Shown in pieces: positions 1-8,907 of a stretch of 64,000 nt of DNA. Position 1 is the first letter of the stretch, and each line of letters begins with the position of its first letter. This stretch comes from an uncultured Eubacteriales bacterium (GTDB lineage Bacteria > Bacillota > Clostridia > Oscillospirales > Acutalibacteraceae). The position numbers and the translations under genes were made by a program. The notes beneath the pieces are model-generated. The model worked only from the letters and a program-made list of their open reading frames with translations, made no database searches and was not told the origin of the DNA. The stretch spans positions 52,174-116,173 of the forward strand of contig CAKSFK010000002.1 in assembly GCA_934454655.1 (NCBI GenBank). Direction: 5' to 3'.

Positions 1-159
1 GCCGACGGCGGCGGTTTTAAGGACTGGTTTATAACAGAATTCAACCGTCCCGCCTTTACTGCCGAACTGGGGCTCGGAAAAAATCCTCTGCCCGCCGCCG
101 CGGCAGATGAAATATACAGCCGTGTAAAGGAAATGCTTATGCTTTTTACGGTTATGTAA
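1..159 (+). CDS. M14-family zinc carboxypeptidase, C-terminal fragment (5' end outside window)
   Basis: Fifty-two codons stay open from the first base to a TAA. The translation carries GGGFKDWF, then FNRPAFTAELG and KNPLP. This is the end of M14 peptidases of the gamma-D-glutamyl-diaminopimelate endopeptidase / carboxypeptidase group, where the Glu of the F-T-x-E motif is the catalytic base. The zinc ligands and signal peptide lie outside the window. Such enzymes usually trim peptidoglycan stem peptides or spore cortex. The gene converges on prmA with one base between the stop codons. Family call is from this short tail only; substrate is unknown. Confidence 0.7.
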   Translation, partial: ADGGGFKDWFITEFNRPAFTAELGLGKNPLPAAAADEIYSRVKEMLMLFTVM

Positions 160-160
160 G

Positions 161-1075
161 CTAAACGAGCGCAAAAGCGCACCAGTTGTCCTTATATTTC
201 TTTTCTTTAATTTTAAAACCGTTCTCTTCCGCCGCGCGAAGCACATCCTGCTCGCGCGCGTCTATTATACCCGAGACCAAAAGGACTGCGTTTTCTGCCA
301 TAAATCCGCGCACGCTGCCAAGCAGCCTTATAACCACGTCTGCCACAATGTTGGCGCACACAACATTGAATTTTCCGCTCACCTTTTCGGCAAGATCGCC
401 CACAATATATTCGGTTTTGTCGCTCCTGCCGTTAAGCTCGGCGTTTTCCCTTGCTGTTTTAACCGACTGCGCGTCTATATCTACACCGACAGCCGTTTCA
501 GCCCCCAAAAGCACCGAGGCAATGGACAAAATTCCGCTGCCGCAGCCTATGTCAAGCATTTTATCCCCGTCCGACACGTAGCTTTCCAGCATTGAAAGGC
601 AGAGAGAGGTGGTGGCGTGTGTGCCTGTACCGAATGCTGCGCCGGGGTCTATGTGGAGAATTTTTCTGTTTTCGCTGTTGTAATATTCCTCCCAGCTTGG
701 AACAATCGCAAGCTTATTGCCTATTTCCGTTGCGTGAAAATATTTTTTCCAGTTTTCGTTCCAATCCGCGTCGTTCACACCGACGGTGTCACATTCAAAC
801 GGAATCTTTTCCGCCTTGTAGCGTTCCTTTAGAAACTCCAAAGCCTCTGCCGCGTTATCACACTCTGATATGTAGATATGAATTATCGATTCGGTTCTGT
901 TTTTGCCGACAAGCTCCTCGTCAATAAGGTCTATGTGCGCTATTTCCTCCGCCCCCTTTTCAAGGTCGGAATAGTCCTCAATATAAATGCCGTACGGCAC
1001 GGTCATATTGGCAATTGCCGCCGCCGTGTCGGTATATTCGGTCGGTATTTTAACGGTAATTTCCGTCCAGTTCAT
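161..1075 (-). CDS. prmA: Ribosomal protein L11 methyltransferase
   Basis: 304 aa, normal for PrmA, which uses S-adenosylmethionine to trimethylate ribosomal protein L11 in the cytoplasm. The N-terminal third is the L11-recognition domain. The Rossmann methyltransferase domain follows, with DPGAAFGTGTHATT at about residues 143-156 and the SAM-binding loop LDIGCGSGIL at 174-183. The ATG lies five bases after the stop of the AlaX-like gene, with a GGGGTAG ribosome binding site reaching into that stop, so it is probably the last gene of a murC-alaX-prmA transcript. Certain at family level. Confidence 0.95.
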   Translation of the reverse strand: MNWTEITVKIPTEYTDTAAAIANMTVPYGIYIEDYSDLEKGAEEIAHIDLIDEELVGKNRTESIIHIYISECDNAAEALEFLKERYKAEKIPFECDTVGVNDADWNENWKKYFHATEIGNKLAIVPSWEEYYNSENRKILHIDPGAAFGTGTHATTSLCLSMLESYVSDGDKMLDIGCGSGILSIASVLLGAETAVGVDIDAQSVKTARENAELNGRSDKTEYIVGDLAEKVSGKFNVVCANIVADVVIRLLGSVRGFMAENAVLLVSGIIDAREQDVLRAAEENGFKIKEKKYKDNWCAFALV

Positions 1076-1080
1076 AAATT

Positions 1081-2229
1081 CTACCCCACTAAATTAAAAA
1101 AGTTTTCAATTTTTTCTTTTGCGGCTGTAACGGTTCCCTGCCTTATGCCGTTTCTTCCGCCGCCGCGAACGTTAAAGGCGGTCTTGAATTTTGCAAAAAG
1201 CTCTTCAAGCGGCTCTTCCCCGCCGCAGATTGCAAATGAATAGCTTTCGTTTTCGCCGGAGAACGCCCCGCGTATACCGCCGCTTCTTTTATAAAGCAGA
1301 TCGGCAAAAAGCTGTAACTCCTTTATGTCAAGCCCGTTTTCAAAAACCGCGCTGTTGTTTCCCCGCGGTGCAAAGCCCGCCGCCTTTTCGGCAATCAGAC
1401 GTTTTTTAAGCAATGCCGCCGATGCCTTTTCGGCTGCCAGCTGTTCATTCAGTTTTATGACCGCCGCTGACGCTTCAAACTGCTTTGATGAAAGCAGATT
1501 TGAAATTTCCAGCACGTTTTTGTACTTTTCGCGGTAGTCCAGAAGTGCGTCCGAGCCGCACTTTGCGTAAAGTCTTACGCCGCCCTTGTACCTTTCGAAA
1601 TCCAGTATTTTAATTATACCGATCTCTCCCGTGGACCTGACGTGCGGCGCACAGCAGGCGCAGACATCCACCCCTTTTATTTCCACAATACGCACGTTTT
1701 CGGTTAAATCAAGCTTACTGCGGTAGTCAAGCGTTTTAAGCTCCTCGGCTGACGGATAGTATGTTCTGACAGACACGTTTTCATATACCACGCTGTTTGC
1801 GATATCCTCAATTTCATCCAGCTGACGGCGCGACAGTTCGCCGTCAAAATCCATTGTCATTTCCGTACCCAAGTGGAACCCGACGTTATTAAAGCCGTAA
1901 CGGCGATGTACAAGCCCCGAAATTATATGCTCGCCCGAGTGGTTCTGCATATTGCGGAAACGAAAAGCAAAATCGATTTTGCAGTTATAGGCTTGTCCTA
2001 TATTAAGCGGCTTATCGGCAAAGTGGAATATTTCGCCGTTCTTTATCCGCACATCCAAGATGCGTGCGTCACCCACGCAGCCGCGGTCCGACAGCTGACC
2101 GCCGCCCTCGGGAAAAAAGGCGGTTCGGTCAAGCGTTACGGCGTAATTTTCTCCCTGCTTTTCGCAGGACAGAACAGTACCTTCAAATTCTTTTAAATGC
2201 GAGTCCTTATCATAAAGCTTTTCGGTCAT
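1081..2229 (-). CDS. AlaX-like alanyl-tRNA editing protein with C-terminal DHHA1 domain
   Basis: 382 aa. The protein resembles the editing half of alanyl-tRNA synthetase, freed from the catalytic domain, and should hydrolyse mischarged tRNA-Ala (seryl or glycyl). The N-terminal part has TAFFPEGGGQLSDRG typical of AlaX. Zinc ligands are the HSGEH motif at residues 97-101 and a Cys-rich stretch CACCAPHVRSTGEIG near 190-204. The last 120 residues, with a GGRNG-containing segment, match a DHHA1 domain, so this is the long AlaX form. The start overlaps the murC stop by four bases (ATGA type), which implies translational coupling. Why it sits beside murC is unclear; L-alanine is a substrate of both. 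Confidence 0.88.
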   Translation of the reverse strand: MTEKLYDKDSHLKEFEGTVLSCEKQGENYAVTLDRTAFFPEGGGQLSDRGCVGDARILDVRIKNGEIFHFADKPLNIGQAYNCKIDFAFRFRNMQNHSGEHIISGLVHRRYGFNNVGFHLGTEMTMDFDGELSRRQLDEIEDIANSVVYENVSVRTYYPSAEELKTLDYRSKLDLTENVRIVEIKGVDVCACCAPHVRSTGEIGIIKILDFERYKGGVRLYAKCGSDALLDYREKYKNVLEISNLLSSKQFEASAAVIKLNEQLAAEKASAALLKKRLIAEKAAGFAPRGNNSAVFENGLDIKELQLFADLLYKRSGGIRGAFSGENESYSFAICGGEEPLEELFAKFKTAFNVRGGGRNGIRQGTVTAAKEKIENFFNLVG

Positions 2230-3602
2230 TCGGCGTGCCTTTCCTGTATAATGTGTGCCGCCTTGTAAATATCGCCGCCGCCCATTGTAATAACAAGGTC
2301 GCCGGGGCGTGCAATCTCCTCAATTTTATCGGCAATGTTTTGAAATCCGTCAACTATACACACGTCTTTCAGTCCCGCGGCAAGGTCCTCGCTTTTAATG
2401 CCGTAGGTATTTTTTTCGCGCGAGCCCATAATGGGGGTCAAAATAACCTTGTCTGCAATAGAGAGGGCTTTTATAAAATCATCCTTTAAAAGTGCCGTGC
2501 GTGAAAACGTGAAGGGCTGAAATACCGCTATAACACGGTTGTAGTCAAGCTCCTTTGCGGCGGAGAGCGTGGCTTTTATTTCGGTCGGGTGGTGGGCGTA
2601 GTCGTCCGCCAGCATAAAGCCGTCGTATTCTCCCAAAAACTCAAAACGTCTGCCGGCACCCTTAAACTTTTCGGTTGCGGATTTAATTCCCTCTGCCGGA
2701 ACGCCCATATCAAAGCATACGGCAAAAGCCGCCAATCCGTTAAGTACGTTGTGCCTGCCGGGTATCTGCATTTCTATATTTATTATTTTTTTATTATTTC
2801 TTACAACATCAAACGCAAAACCGTATTTGCGGCTCTGTATGTTTTCGGCGCGGTAAAAATTTCCGCTCCCGAAACCGAAGGTCACCGTTTCGGCGTCAAT
2901 GTTTTCCGCGGCGGACAAAACACGGCTGTCGTCCCCGTTTATATAAGCAGTTTTTGCCATTTTTAAAAACTTATGGAAAGAGAGGGTCATATTCTCCATA
3001 GTTTTAAAGTAGTCCAAATGGTCGTTGTCAATATTAAGCAGTACCGCAATATCGGGGGACAACTGCAAAAAGGTATCCACAAACTCGCAGGATTCGCAGA
3101 CCATTGTTTCCGATTTGCCCGAAATACCGTTTGAATTTATAAGCGGAAGCTTTCCGCCGATAACCGCGGTAGGATCCATCTTGTTTAAAATTAAAATTTG
3201 TGTTATCATAGATGTAACGGTGGTTTTGCCGTGGGTGCCGCAAACGCCTATAACATTATCGTAACGGCGGGTAAGAGCCCCCAGCATATGCGAACGCTCC
3301 ATTGTGGGTATGCCCTGTTCGCGCGCGGCTTTAAGCTCGGGGTTATCGGCGGCAATTGCCGCGGAATAAACCACAAGCTCCGCACCCTCTATGTTTTCTG
3401 CCCTGTGTCCCATATAAACCTTGATTCCGAGGTTTTTAATGCGACTAAGCGGGTCGCTTTCGTTATTATCCGAGCCTGTGAGAAAGTACCCCTTGCCGTG
3501 CAGAATTTCGGCAAGCGGACACATTCCGCTGCCGCCTATGCCTATCATATGAATATGTTTTACTTTTGTTATAATTTTATCTTCATTGCGAAGCTGTTTC
3601 AT
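2226..3602 (-). CDS. murC: UDP-N-acetylmuramate--L-alanine ligase
   Basis: About 458 aa. MurC adds L-alanine to UDP-MurNAc in the cytoplasm, the first amino acid of the peptidoglycan stem, at the cost of ATP. The N-terminal Rossmann domain shows HMIGIGGSGMCPLAE, the central domain has the P-loop GTHGKTT, and the nucleotide site includes the DDYAHHPTE signature of MurC. I place the start at the ATG of 3602, where GGGAG sits eight bases upstream; a TTG two codons earlier would leave only three bases. The gene diverges from cca. Confidence 0.95.
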   Translation of the reverse strand: MKQLRNEDKIITKVKHIHMIGIGGSGMCPLAEILHGKGYFLTGSDNNESDPLSRIKNLGIKVYMGHRAENIEGAELVVYSAAIAADNPELKAAREQGIPTMERSHMLGALTRRYDNVIGVCGTHGKTTVTSMITQILILNKMDPTAVIGGKLPLINSNGISGKSETMVCESCEFVDTFLQLSPDIAVLLNIDNDHLDYFKTMENMTLSFHKFLKMAKTAYINGDDSRVLSAAENIDAETVTFGFGSGNFYRAENIQSRKYGFAFDVVRNNKKIINIEMQIPGRHNVLNGLAAFAVCFDMGVPAEGIKSATEKFKGAGRRFEFLGEYDGFMLADDYAHHPTEIKATLSAAKELDYNRVIAVFQPFTFSRTALLKDDFIKALSIADKVILTPIMGSREKNTYGIKSEDLAAGLKDVCIVDGFQNIADKIEEIARPGDLVITMGGGDIYKAAHIIQERHAE

Positions 3603-3708
3603 AAACAATACTCCCTAAACGTAATTTTCTTAAATCCACCGCACTACCTATTATTATATTGCTAAACGCAAAAAAAATAAACCCTTTTTTGAAAGGAAAA
3701 CAAAAATT

Positions 3709-4875
3709 ATGCTATTTTTACCGTCCCACACCGAATATATTATTGAAACTCTGCAAAAAAACGGCTACGAGGCGTACGCCGTGGGCGGCTGTGTGCGCGA
3801 TATGTTAAACGGAACCGAGCCCAATGATTTTGATGTTACAACCTCCGCCGCTCCCGAGGCGGTGATGTCCCTATTCCGTAAAACCGTACCCACCGGCATT
3901 AAGCACGGAACGGTAACGGTTATTGTTAACGGAATACCAAACGAGGTTACAACCTACCGAACGGACGGCGAATACCTCGATCACCGCCGACCCGACAGCG
4001 TTACCTTTGTTAAATCCCTTAAAGAGGACCTTGCGCGCCGTGATTTTACCGTTAATGCAATGGCATACAACAAAACCGACGGATTAAAGGACTTTTTCGG
4101 CGGGCAGGAGGACATAAAATTGCAGCTTTTGCGCGCTGTCGGAGAACCGGAACGCCGTTTTTGCGAGGACGCGCTGAGGATATTAAGACTTTTCCGTTTT
4201 TCATCCGTGTTGCGGTTCGGCATAGAAAAAGCCACGCTGTGTGCGGCAATAAAATATGCGCCGACCCTTAAAAACGTAAGTGCCGAGCGCATTTATTCCG
4301 AACTTTTAAAGGCTGTCTGCGGCAAAGACCCTGCCGCGTTAAAGCCATTGACGGACGCCGGAGGACTTGATTTTTTGGGTCTTACCGCCTCGCCCGATTA
4401 CGGCAAGCTTACTCTTTTAAGGCTGCCTGAAACAAAGCTGTTCTTTTTTCTTTATTCCGGCGGTGCGGACATTACAAAAGCCCTTGATTTTTTAAAGGTA
4501 CCCTCAAAAACAAAAAATGCGGCAAAAAAATTGTCGGCGCTTCTAAGATTGCCTTTTCCGAAATCGAAAACCGAAATTAAAGAAATGCTCAGCCTTACCT
4601 CGCCTGCCGACTTTGCCGCTTATATTGACTTCTGTGCCACCTGCGGCAGGGACTGCGAAAATGCTCTGTCGCTTTTCAATGAAATAATTAAGAATAATGA
4701 GCCTTACAAGGTTTCCCACCTTAAGATCTGCGGCGACGATCTTAAAGAATACGGCATAACAGGAAAGGCTGTCGGAACAGTGCTTGAATATTTGAGAAAA
4801 GCTGTTATAAAAGACCCTACGTTTAACACGCGAAAAAGGCTTAAAAAAATGATATCAGACAAAAAAGTGCGGTGA
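3709..4875 (+). CDS. cca: CCA tRNA nucleotidyltransferase (class II poly(A) polymerase/CCA-adding fold)
   Basis: 388 aa, similar in length to the Bacillus CCA enzyme. It builds or repairs the 3' CCA end of tRNAs from CTP and ATP without a template. The nucleotidyltransferase head has VGGCVRDMLNG and the metal-binding PNDFDVTTSA at about residues 26-46, followed by the RRDFTVNAMAYN and RILRLFRFSSVLRFG motifs of the class II neck. No HD phosphohydrolase domain is visible. AAAGGAAA precedes the ATG by a suitable distance. It is monocistronic: the structured repeat follows directly and overlaps its last codons. Confidence 0.93.
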   Translation: MLFLPSHTEYIIETLQKNGYEAYAVGGCVRDMLNGTEPNDFDVTTSAAPEAVMSLFRKTVPTGIKHGTVTVIVNGIPNEVTTYRTDGEYLDHRRPDSVTFVKSLKEDLARRDFTVNAMAYNKTDGLKDFFGGQEDIKLQLLRAVGEPERRFCEDALRILRLFRFSSVLRFGIEKATLCAAIKYAPTLKNVSAERIYSELLKAVCGKDPAALKPLTDAGGLDFLGLTASPDYGKLTLLRLPETKLFFFLYSGGADITKALDFLKVPSKTKNAAKKLSALLRLPFPKSKTEIKEMLSLTSPADFAAYIDFCATCGRDCENALSLFNEIIKNNEPYKVSHLKICGDDLKEYGITGKAVGTVLEYLRKAVIKDPTFNTRKRLKKMISDKKVR

Positions 4876-5160
4876 AAGCCAAAAGCTTTCACCGCTCAGA
4901 CTGTCGACAAACCCCGGTTTAACTTTGTTGCGGCGTTTACGCCGCATTTTGTTTTTCCGCTGACACGTGCGGCGGAAAAACACTTTGTAAGCGAAAAACC
5001 GCTTATTTGGCGGTTTTTCAAGGGAACAGGGGTGGTATTGGCGGGGATAGAGTGCAGTCCGAAAATCTTTGATTTTCGAGCGAACGGCATCCCCGACCAA
5101 GAGCGTGTCGACTTTTTCGACACGCTCTGCGGTGAAAGCCAAAGGCTTTCACCGCTTTTT
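4870..5160. repeat. Structured intergenic repeat, copy A, between convergent cca and isocitrate dehydrogenase
   Basis: The stretch is flanked by two nearly identical hairpins: GCGGTGAAAGCC with GGCTTTCACCGC at 5130-5156, and a one-base variant at 4869-4895. Inside are further inverted repeats, including GAGCGTGTCGA with TCGACACGCTC near 5102-5128 and GGCGGGGAT with ATCCCC around the TCCGAAAATC/GATTTTCGA stem. The middle part (about 4960-5110) is related in sequence to the reverse strand of 58800-58975. Short open frames across it lack ribosome binding sites and family resemblance. The outer hairpins, with T-runs at one end, may serve as terminators for both convergent genes. No gene is supported here. 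Confidence 0.7.
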
Positions 5161-5164
5161 TATA

Positions 5165-6313
5165 TTACATTTCCGCAATTGTCTGCATAAGGTAATCGCC
5201 GAACTGCGAGCAGGTCGCTCCGTCCTCATGTCCCGTAATAACATACTTTTTATCAACCTCGGTGCAGATATGAAGCGCTTTGTTAAGCTTATCCGCTTTT
5301 TCGGTAAAGCCGATGTGGCGCAAGAGCATTTCGGTTGCCTTGAACATACTTGTGGGGTTGGCGTATGCTCCCCTTCCCGTTTCAATCATACGCGGCGCGG
5401 AGCCGTGAATTGCCTCGAACATAGCGTAAACATCGCCTATATTCGCACTGCCCGCCGTGCCGACGCCGCCCTGTATCTGCGCCGCTTCATCGGTAATAAT
5501 ATCGCCGTAAAGGTTAGGCAGGAGTATCACCTGGAAATTGCTTCTCACCCGCTCGTTAACAAGATTTGCGGTCATAATGTCAATATACCAGTCCTCGGCG
5601 GTAATTCCGGGGTAGTCCTTTGCAACCTCGTGGCAAATCTCGGAAAACTTGCCGTCGGTCTTTTTCATAATATTAGCCTTTGTTACTATTGCAACGTTGG
5701 TTTTGCCGTTATTTTTGGCGTACTCGAACGCGGCGCGCGCAATACGCTTTGTACCCTCGTTTGTGGTAACCTTAAAATCAAAAGCCAGCGTATCGGGGAT
5801 CTCCACACCGCGGCTTCCCAGAACATACTCGCCCTCGGTATTCTCACGGAAGAACGTCCAGTCAATTCCAAGCTCGGGAACGGCTACGGGGCGAACGTTT
5901 GCATACAGGTCAAGCTCACGGCGCATTGCCACGTTTGCGCTCTCAAGCGTACCGCCCTTAAGGGTTGTGGTGGGGGCTTTAAGAATAACGTTGCACGCCT
6001 TTATCTCAGCCAGAACGTCGTCCGGTATTGCCTTGTTATGTGCGATTCTGTTTTCAATGGTAAGGCCTTCGATTGTGCGGAGCTCAATTTTGCCCGCGGC
6101 TATTTCATCCTTTAAAATAAACTGCAAAAGGCGCTCGGACTCTGCGGAAATTATCGGACCTATGCCGTCGCCGCCGCAAATTCCGATTATTATTTTATCA
6201 AGCTTTTTGTAATCGGTATAGCGCTTATCCTGCTCCATTTTACGCTCGCGCGCAATCTGTTCGTTTAAAAGTGTGCGGAACTGTTCAACCGCCGCGTCAA
6301 TGTACTTTTCCAT
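5165..6313 (-). CDS. Isocitrate dehydrogenase, isocitrate/isopropylmalate dehydrogenase family (probably NAD-dependent)
   Basis: 382 aa. Expected to oxidise isocitrate to 2-oxoglutarate and CO2. The sequence shows GGDGIGPIIS near residue 47, substrate-binding REN(T)EGEYVLGSRG, LVNERVRSNFQVILLPNLYGDIITDEAAQ for the metal-binding aspartates, and EAIHGSAP near the C terminus. An N-terminal leader of about 35 residues precedes the fold. It is the last gene of the operon downstream of Re-citrate synthase, a GntR regulator and aconitase, which makes isocitrate a better substrate than isopropylmalate or homoisocitrate. Coenzyme choice is inferred and not read from a diagnostic residue. Confidence 0.85.
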   Translation of the reverse strand: MEKYIDAAVEQFRTLLNEQIARERKMEQDKRYTDYKKLDKIIIGICGGDGIGPIISAESERLLQFILKDEIAAGKIELRTIEGLTIENRIAHNKAIPDDVLAEIKACNVILKAPTTTLKGGTLESANVAMRRELDLYANVRPVAVPELGIDWTFFRENTEGEYVLGSRGVEIPDTLAFDFKVTTNEGTKRIARAAFEYAKNNGKTNVAIVTKANIMKKTDGKFSEICHEVAKDYPGITAEDWYIDIMTANLVNERVRSNFQVILLPNLYGDIITDEAAQIQGGVGTAGSANIGDVYAMFEAIHGSAPRMIETGRGAYANPTSMFKATEMLLRHIGFTEKADKLNKALHICTEVDKKYVITGHEDGATCSQFGDYLMQTIAEM

Positions 6314-6319
6314 TTAATA

Positions 6320-8248
6320 TCAGCCTTCCTTTTTGGTATATTCAAGCAGTCCGCCTGCTTTGAGTATTGCTTTCTGGCGCTCCGTAAATGAGCATACAAG
6401 CGGTATTTCATCGCCCGTGGTTTCGTCCTTCAGCATTATTTCGCCGCTGTCCATTCCCGCAAATACGTTTGTAAGCGTTAGTTTATCGGACTGATTAAGC
6501 TTATCGTAATCATCGGGGTCTTTAAAGGTAAGCGGCATAATGCCCGCGTTTATAAGATTTGCAACATGAATACGTGCAAAGCTCTTTGTAATAACCGCGC
6601 GAACACCCAAATACATAGGAACCAACGCCGCGTGCTCACGCGAGGAGCCCTGACCGTAGTTACTGCCGCCCACAATTATGCTTTTGCCGAGAGCCTTTGC
6701 GCGCTCGGGGAAGGTTTCGTCACACACGGCAAAGCAGAACTGCGACAAATGCGGTATATTGGAACGGTAGGGCAGAATTTTAGCACCCGCCGGCATAATG
6801 TGGTCGGTAGTGATGTTGTCCCCCACCTTAAGCACAAGCTCAGCCGAGAGGGTGTCCGCCTGCGGTTCGGATTTCGGGAACGGCTTAATGTTGGGTCCTC
6901 TGAGAACCTCCAGAGTCTTTGCTTCTTCAGGGGTTGCGGGCGGAATCACCGCGCTGTCGTCAATTTTGAAAGCACCCGGCATTGTAACGTGCGGTTCTTC
7001 GCCTAAAAGCCTCGGGTCGGTAATTTCGCCCGTGAGCGCCGCCGCAACCGCAGTTTCGGGAGAAACCAGATACACACTTGCGTCCTTTGTTCCGCTTCTG
7101 CCTAAGAAGTTGCGGTTAAAGGTTCTGAGCGACACACCCGCGGAATTAGGGGAAAAGCCCATACCTATGCAGGGTCCGCAGGCACATTCAAGAAGTCTAG
7201 CTCCGCTTGCAAGTATATCCGAAAGCGCGCCGCAGTCCGCCAGCATTGAAAGCACCTGCTTAGAGCCGGGCGAAACGGAAAGGCTGACAGAGGGAGAAAT
7301 GGTCTTACCCTTTAAAAGCGCCGCCACCTTTAACATATCAAAAAGCGACGAGTTGGTACACGAGCCTATGCACACCTGATCAACCTTCGTACCCTTTAAG
7401 GACTCAACCGTAACAATGTTATCGGGGCTGTGGGGACAGGCTATAAGCGGTTTTAATTCGTCAAGGTCAATATCTATCACCCTGTCGTAAACCGCGTCGG
7501 GGTCGCTTGAAAGCTCCGAATAATCCTCCGCTCTGCCCTCGGCTTCAAGAAATTTTCTTGTAACCTCGTCGGACGGAAAAATAGAGGTGGTAGCGCCAAG
7601 CTCTGTTCCCATATTGGTAATGGTTGCGCGCTCCGGCACAGAAAGGTATTTAATACCCTCGCCGCCCCATTCGATTATTGCGCCCACGCCGCCCTTAACG
7701 GAAAGTATACGCAGAATTTCAAGGCTTATATCCTTTGCCGTAACAAACGGCTTTAACTTGCCCTTCAAGTTCACTTTATACATTTTAGGCATTGTGATGT
7801 AGTAAGCGCCGCCGCCCATTGCAACTGCAACGTCAAGACCGCCCGCACCCATTGCAAGCATACCTATGCCGCCGCCCGTGGGGGTATGGCTGTCCGACCC
7901 GATAAGTGTTTTGCCGGGTTTGCCGAAGCGCTCTAAATGCACCTGATGGCAGATACCGTTTCCGGGACGTGAAAAATAAATGCCGTGCTTTTTGGCAACC
8001 GACTGTATATAACGATGGTCGTCGGCATTTTCAAAGCCGGATTGCAGGGTGTTGTGGTCGATATACGCAACACTGCGCTCGGTCTTAACACGGTCAAGTC
8101 CCATGGTTTCAAATTCAAGGTAAGCCATCGTGCCTGTTGCGTCCTGCGTCAGGGTCTGGTCGATTTTAAGCGCAACCTCGCTGCCGACGGTCATATCGCC
8201 CGACAGCATATGTGCTTTAATTATTTTTTGTGCGATGGTATAACCCAT
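6320..8248 (-). CDS. Aconitate hydratase (iron-sulfur, Aquifex-type bacterial aconitase)
   Basis: About 642 aa, the length of the shorter Aquifex-type aconitase group. It interconverts citrate and isocitrate with a 4Fe-4S cluster. Cluster cysteines are in CIGSCTNSS and CGPCIGMG; SDSHTPTGGGIGMLAMGAGG lies in the N-terminal domain, and the C-terminal swivel domain has GGSNYGQGSSREHAA. The ATG at 8248 has AGGA nine bases upstream; the TTG three codons earlier has no room for a binding site. It starts six bases after the regulator gene ends. A homoaconitase or isopropylmalate isomerase role is less likely given the neighbours. Confidence 0.88.
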   Translation of the reverse strand: MGYTIAQKIIKAHMLSGDMTVGSEVALKIDQTLTQDATGTMAYLEFETMGLDRVKTERSVAYIDHNTLQSGFENADDHRYIQSVAKKHGIYFSRPGNGICHQVHLERFGKPGKTLIGSDSHTPTGGGIGMLAMGAGGLDVAVAMGGGAYYITMPKMYKVNLKGKLKPFVTAKDISLEILRILSVKGGVGAIIEWGGEGIKYLSVPERATITNMGTELGATTSIFPSDEVTRKFLEAEGRAEDYSELSSDPDAVYDRVIDIDLDELKPLIACPHSPDNIVTVESLKGTKVDQVCIGSCTNSSLFDMLKVAALLKGKTISPSVSLSVSPGSKQVLSMLADCGALSDILASGARLLECACGPCIGMGFSPNSAGVSLRTFNRNFLGRSGTKDASVYLVSPETAVAAALTGEITDPRLLGEEPHVTMPGAFKIDDSAVIPPATPEEAKTLEVLRGPNIKPFPKSEPQADTLSAELVLKVGDNITTDHIMPAGAKILPYRSNIPHLSQFCFAVCDETFPERAKALGKSIIVGGSNYGQGSSREHAALVPMYLGVRAVITKSFARIHVANLINAGIMPLTFKDPDDYDKLNQSDKLTLTNVFAGMDSGEIMLKDETTGDEIPLVCSFTERQKAILKAGGLLEYTKKEG

Positions 8249-8253
8249 AATAA

Positions 8254-8895
8254 TCAATCCTTTCTCATAATATGCTTATAAGCGTTTTCAACGTGTTCCG
8301 AAGCGTACTTTGCGGCAAGAGCCGTGTTTTTCGCCTCAATTGCCTCATAAATTTTGCGGTGCTCCGCAACCGACGCCACGGCGCGGCTTGAATTTTCAAG
8401 CGACGCGCGGCGGTATTTCTGAATTTTTTTGTGCAGCGGCACCAGAGTATCGTAAAATGCGGTGCTTCCGCTGAGCTTATACAGCGCCTCATGGAAGCGG
8501 CTGTCCATAAGCTTTATCTGGTCGGGGTTATTTTTGCCGAGATAAAACTCCTGAAATTCCAGTGTTTCCTTAAGATTTTTAAGCTGTTCCTCGGTGCGGT
8601 TCTCCGCCGCCAAAGCCGCCGCCTGACACTCAAGGCTTTTTCTTATCATAAAAATATCCTCAAGGTCTTTTTCGCTTATTCCGATAACTACCGAGCCCTT
8701 GCCCGACTCCTCAATTATATGCTCCTGCTCAAGGCGGCGCAGCGCCTCCCTTACCGGGGTGCGGCTTACGCCCAGCTGAGCGCAAAGCTTGCTCTCGGTC
8801 AATATTTCTCCGCGAGGATATTTCCCGCTTAAAATATCGTTTTCAAGATGCTCGAACACCTGGTCCGCCAGTGATATTGTCTTATGTTCAATCAT
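8254..8895 (-). CDS. GntR-family transcriptional regulator, FCD (FadR-type) subgroup
   Basis: 213 aa. The N-terminal winged helix contains LTESKLCAQLGVSRTPVREALRRLEQE, the standard GntR DNA-recognition segment. The C-terminal alpha-helical FCD domain has Asp and His residues (MDSRFHEALYKLSGS, then AEHRKIYEAIEAKN and ASEHVENAYKHIM) that normally bind a metal and an organic acid. AAGGCGGTG precedes the ATG. It lies inside the citrate operon, between synthase and aconitase. The most economical reading is autoregulation of the operon in response to a TCA-branch acid such as citrate or 2-oxoglutarate; a TGTATACA palindrome sits in the operon promoter. The ligand is an inference. Confidence 0.88.
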   Translation of the reverse strand: MIEHKTISLADQVFEHLENDILSGKYPRGEILTESKLCAQLGVSRTPVREALRRLEQEHIIEESGKGSVVIGISEKDLEDIFMIRKSLECQAAALAAENRTEEQLKNLKETLEFQEFYLGKNNPDQIKLMDSRFHEALYKLSGSTAFYDTLVPLHKKIQKYRRASLENSSRAVASVAEHRKIYEAIEAKNTALAAKYASEHVENAYKHIMRKD

Positions 8896-8907
8896 AATTT
8901 CACCGCC

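Noticed and set aside
4855..5142. Short proteins encoded within repeat copy A
   Set aside because: The frames run through inverted repeats, lack ribosome binding sites and are not kept in copy B.
5069..6115. A 348-codon plus-strand open frame antisense to isocitrate dehydrogenase
   Set aside because: It mirrors a well-supported enzyme gene, has no ribosome binding site and its product has no coherent domain pattern. The same holds for the 244-codon frame antisense to the clpE-like gene at 20727-21461.
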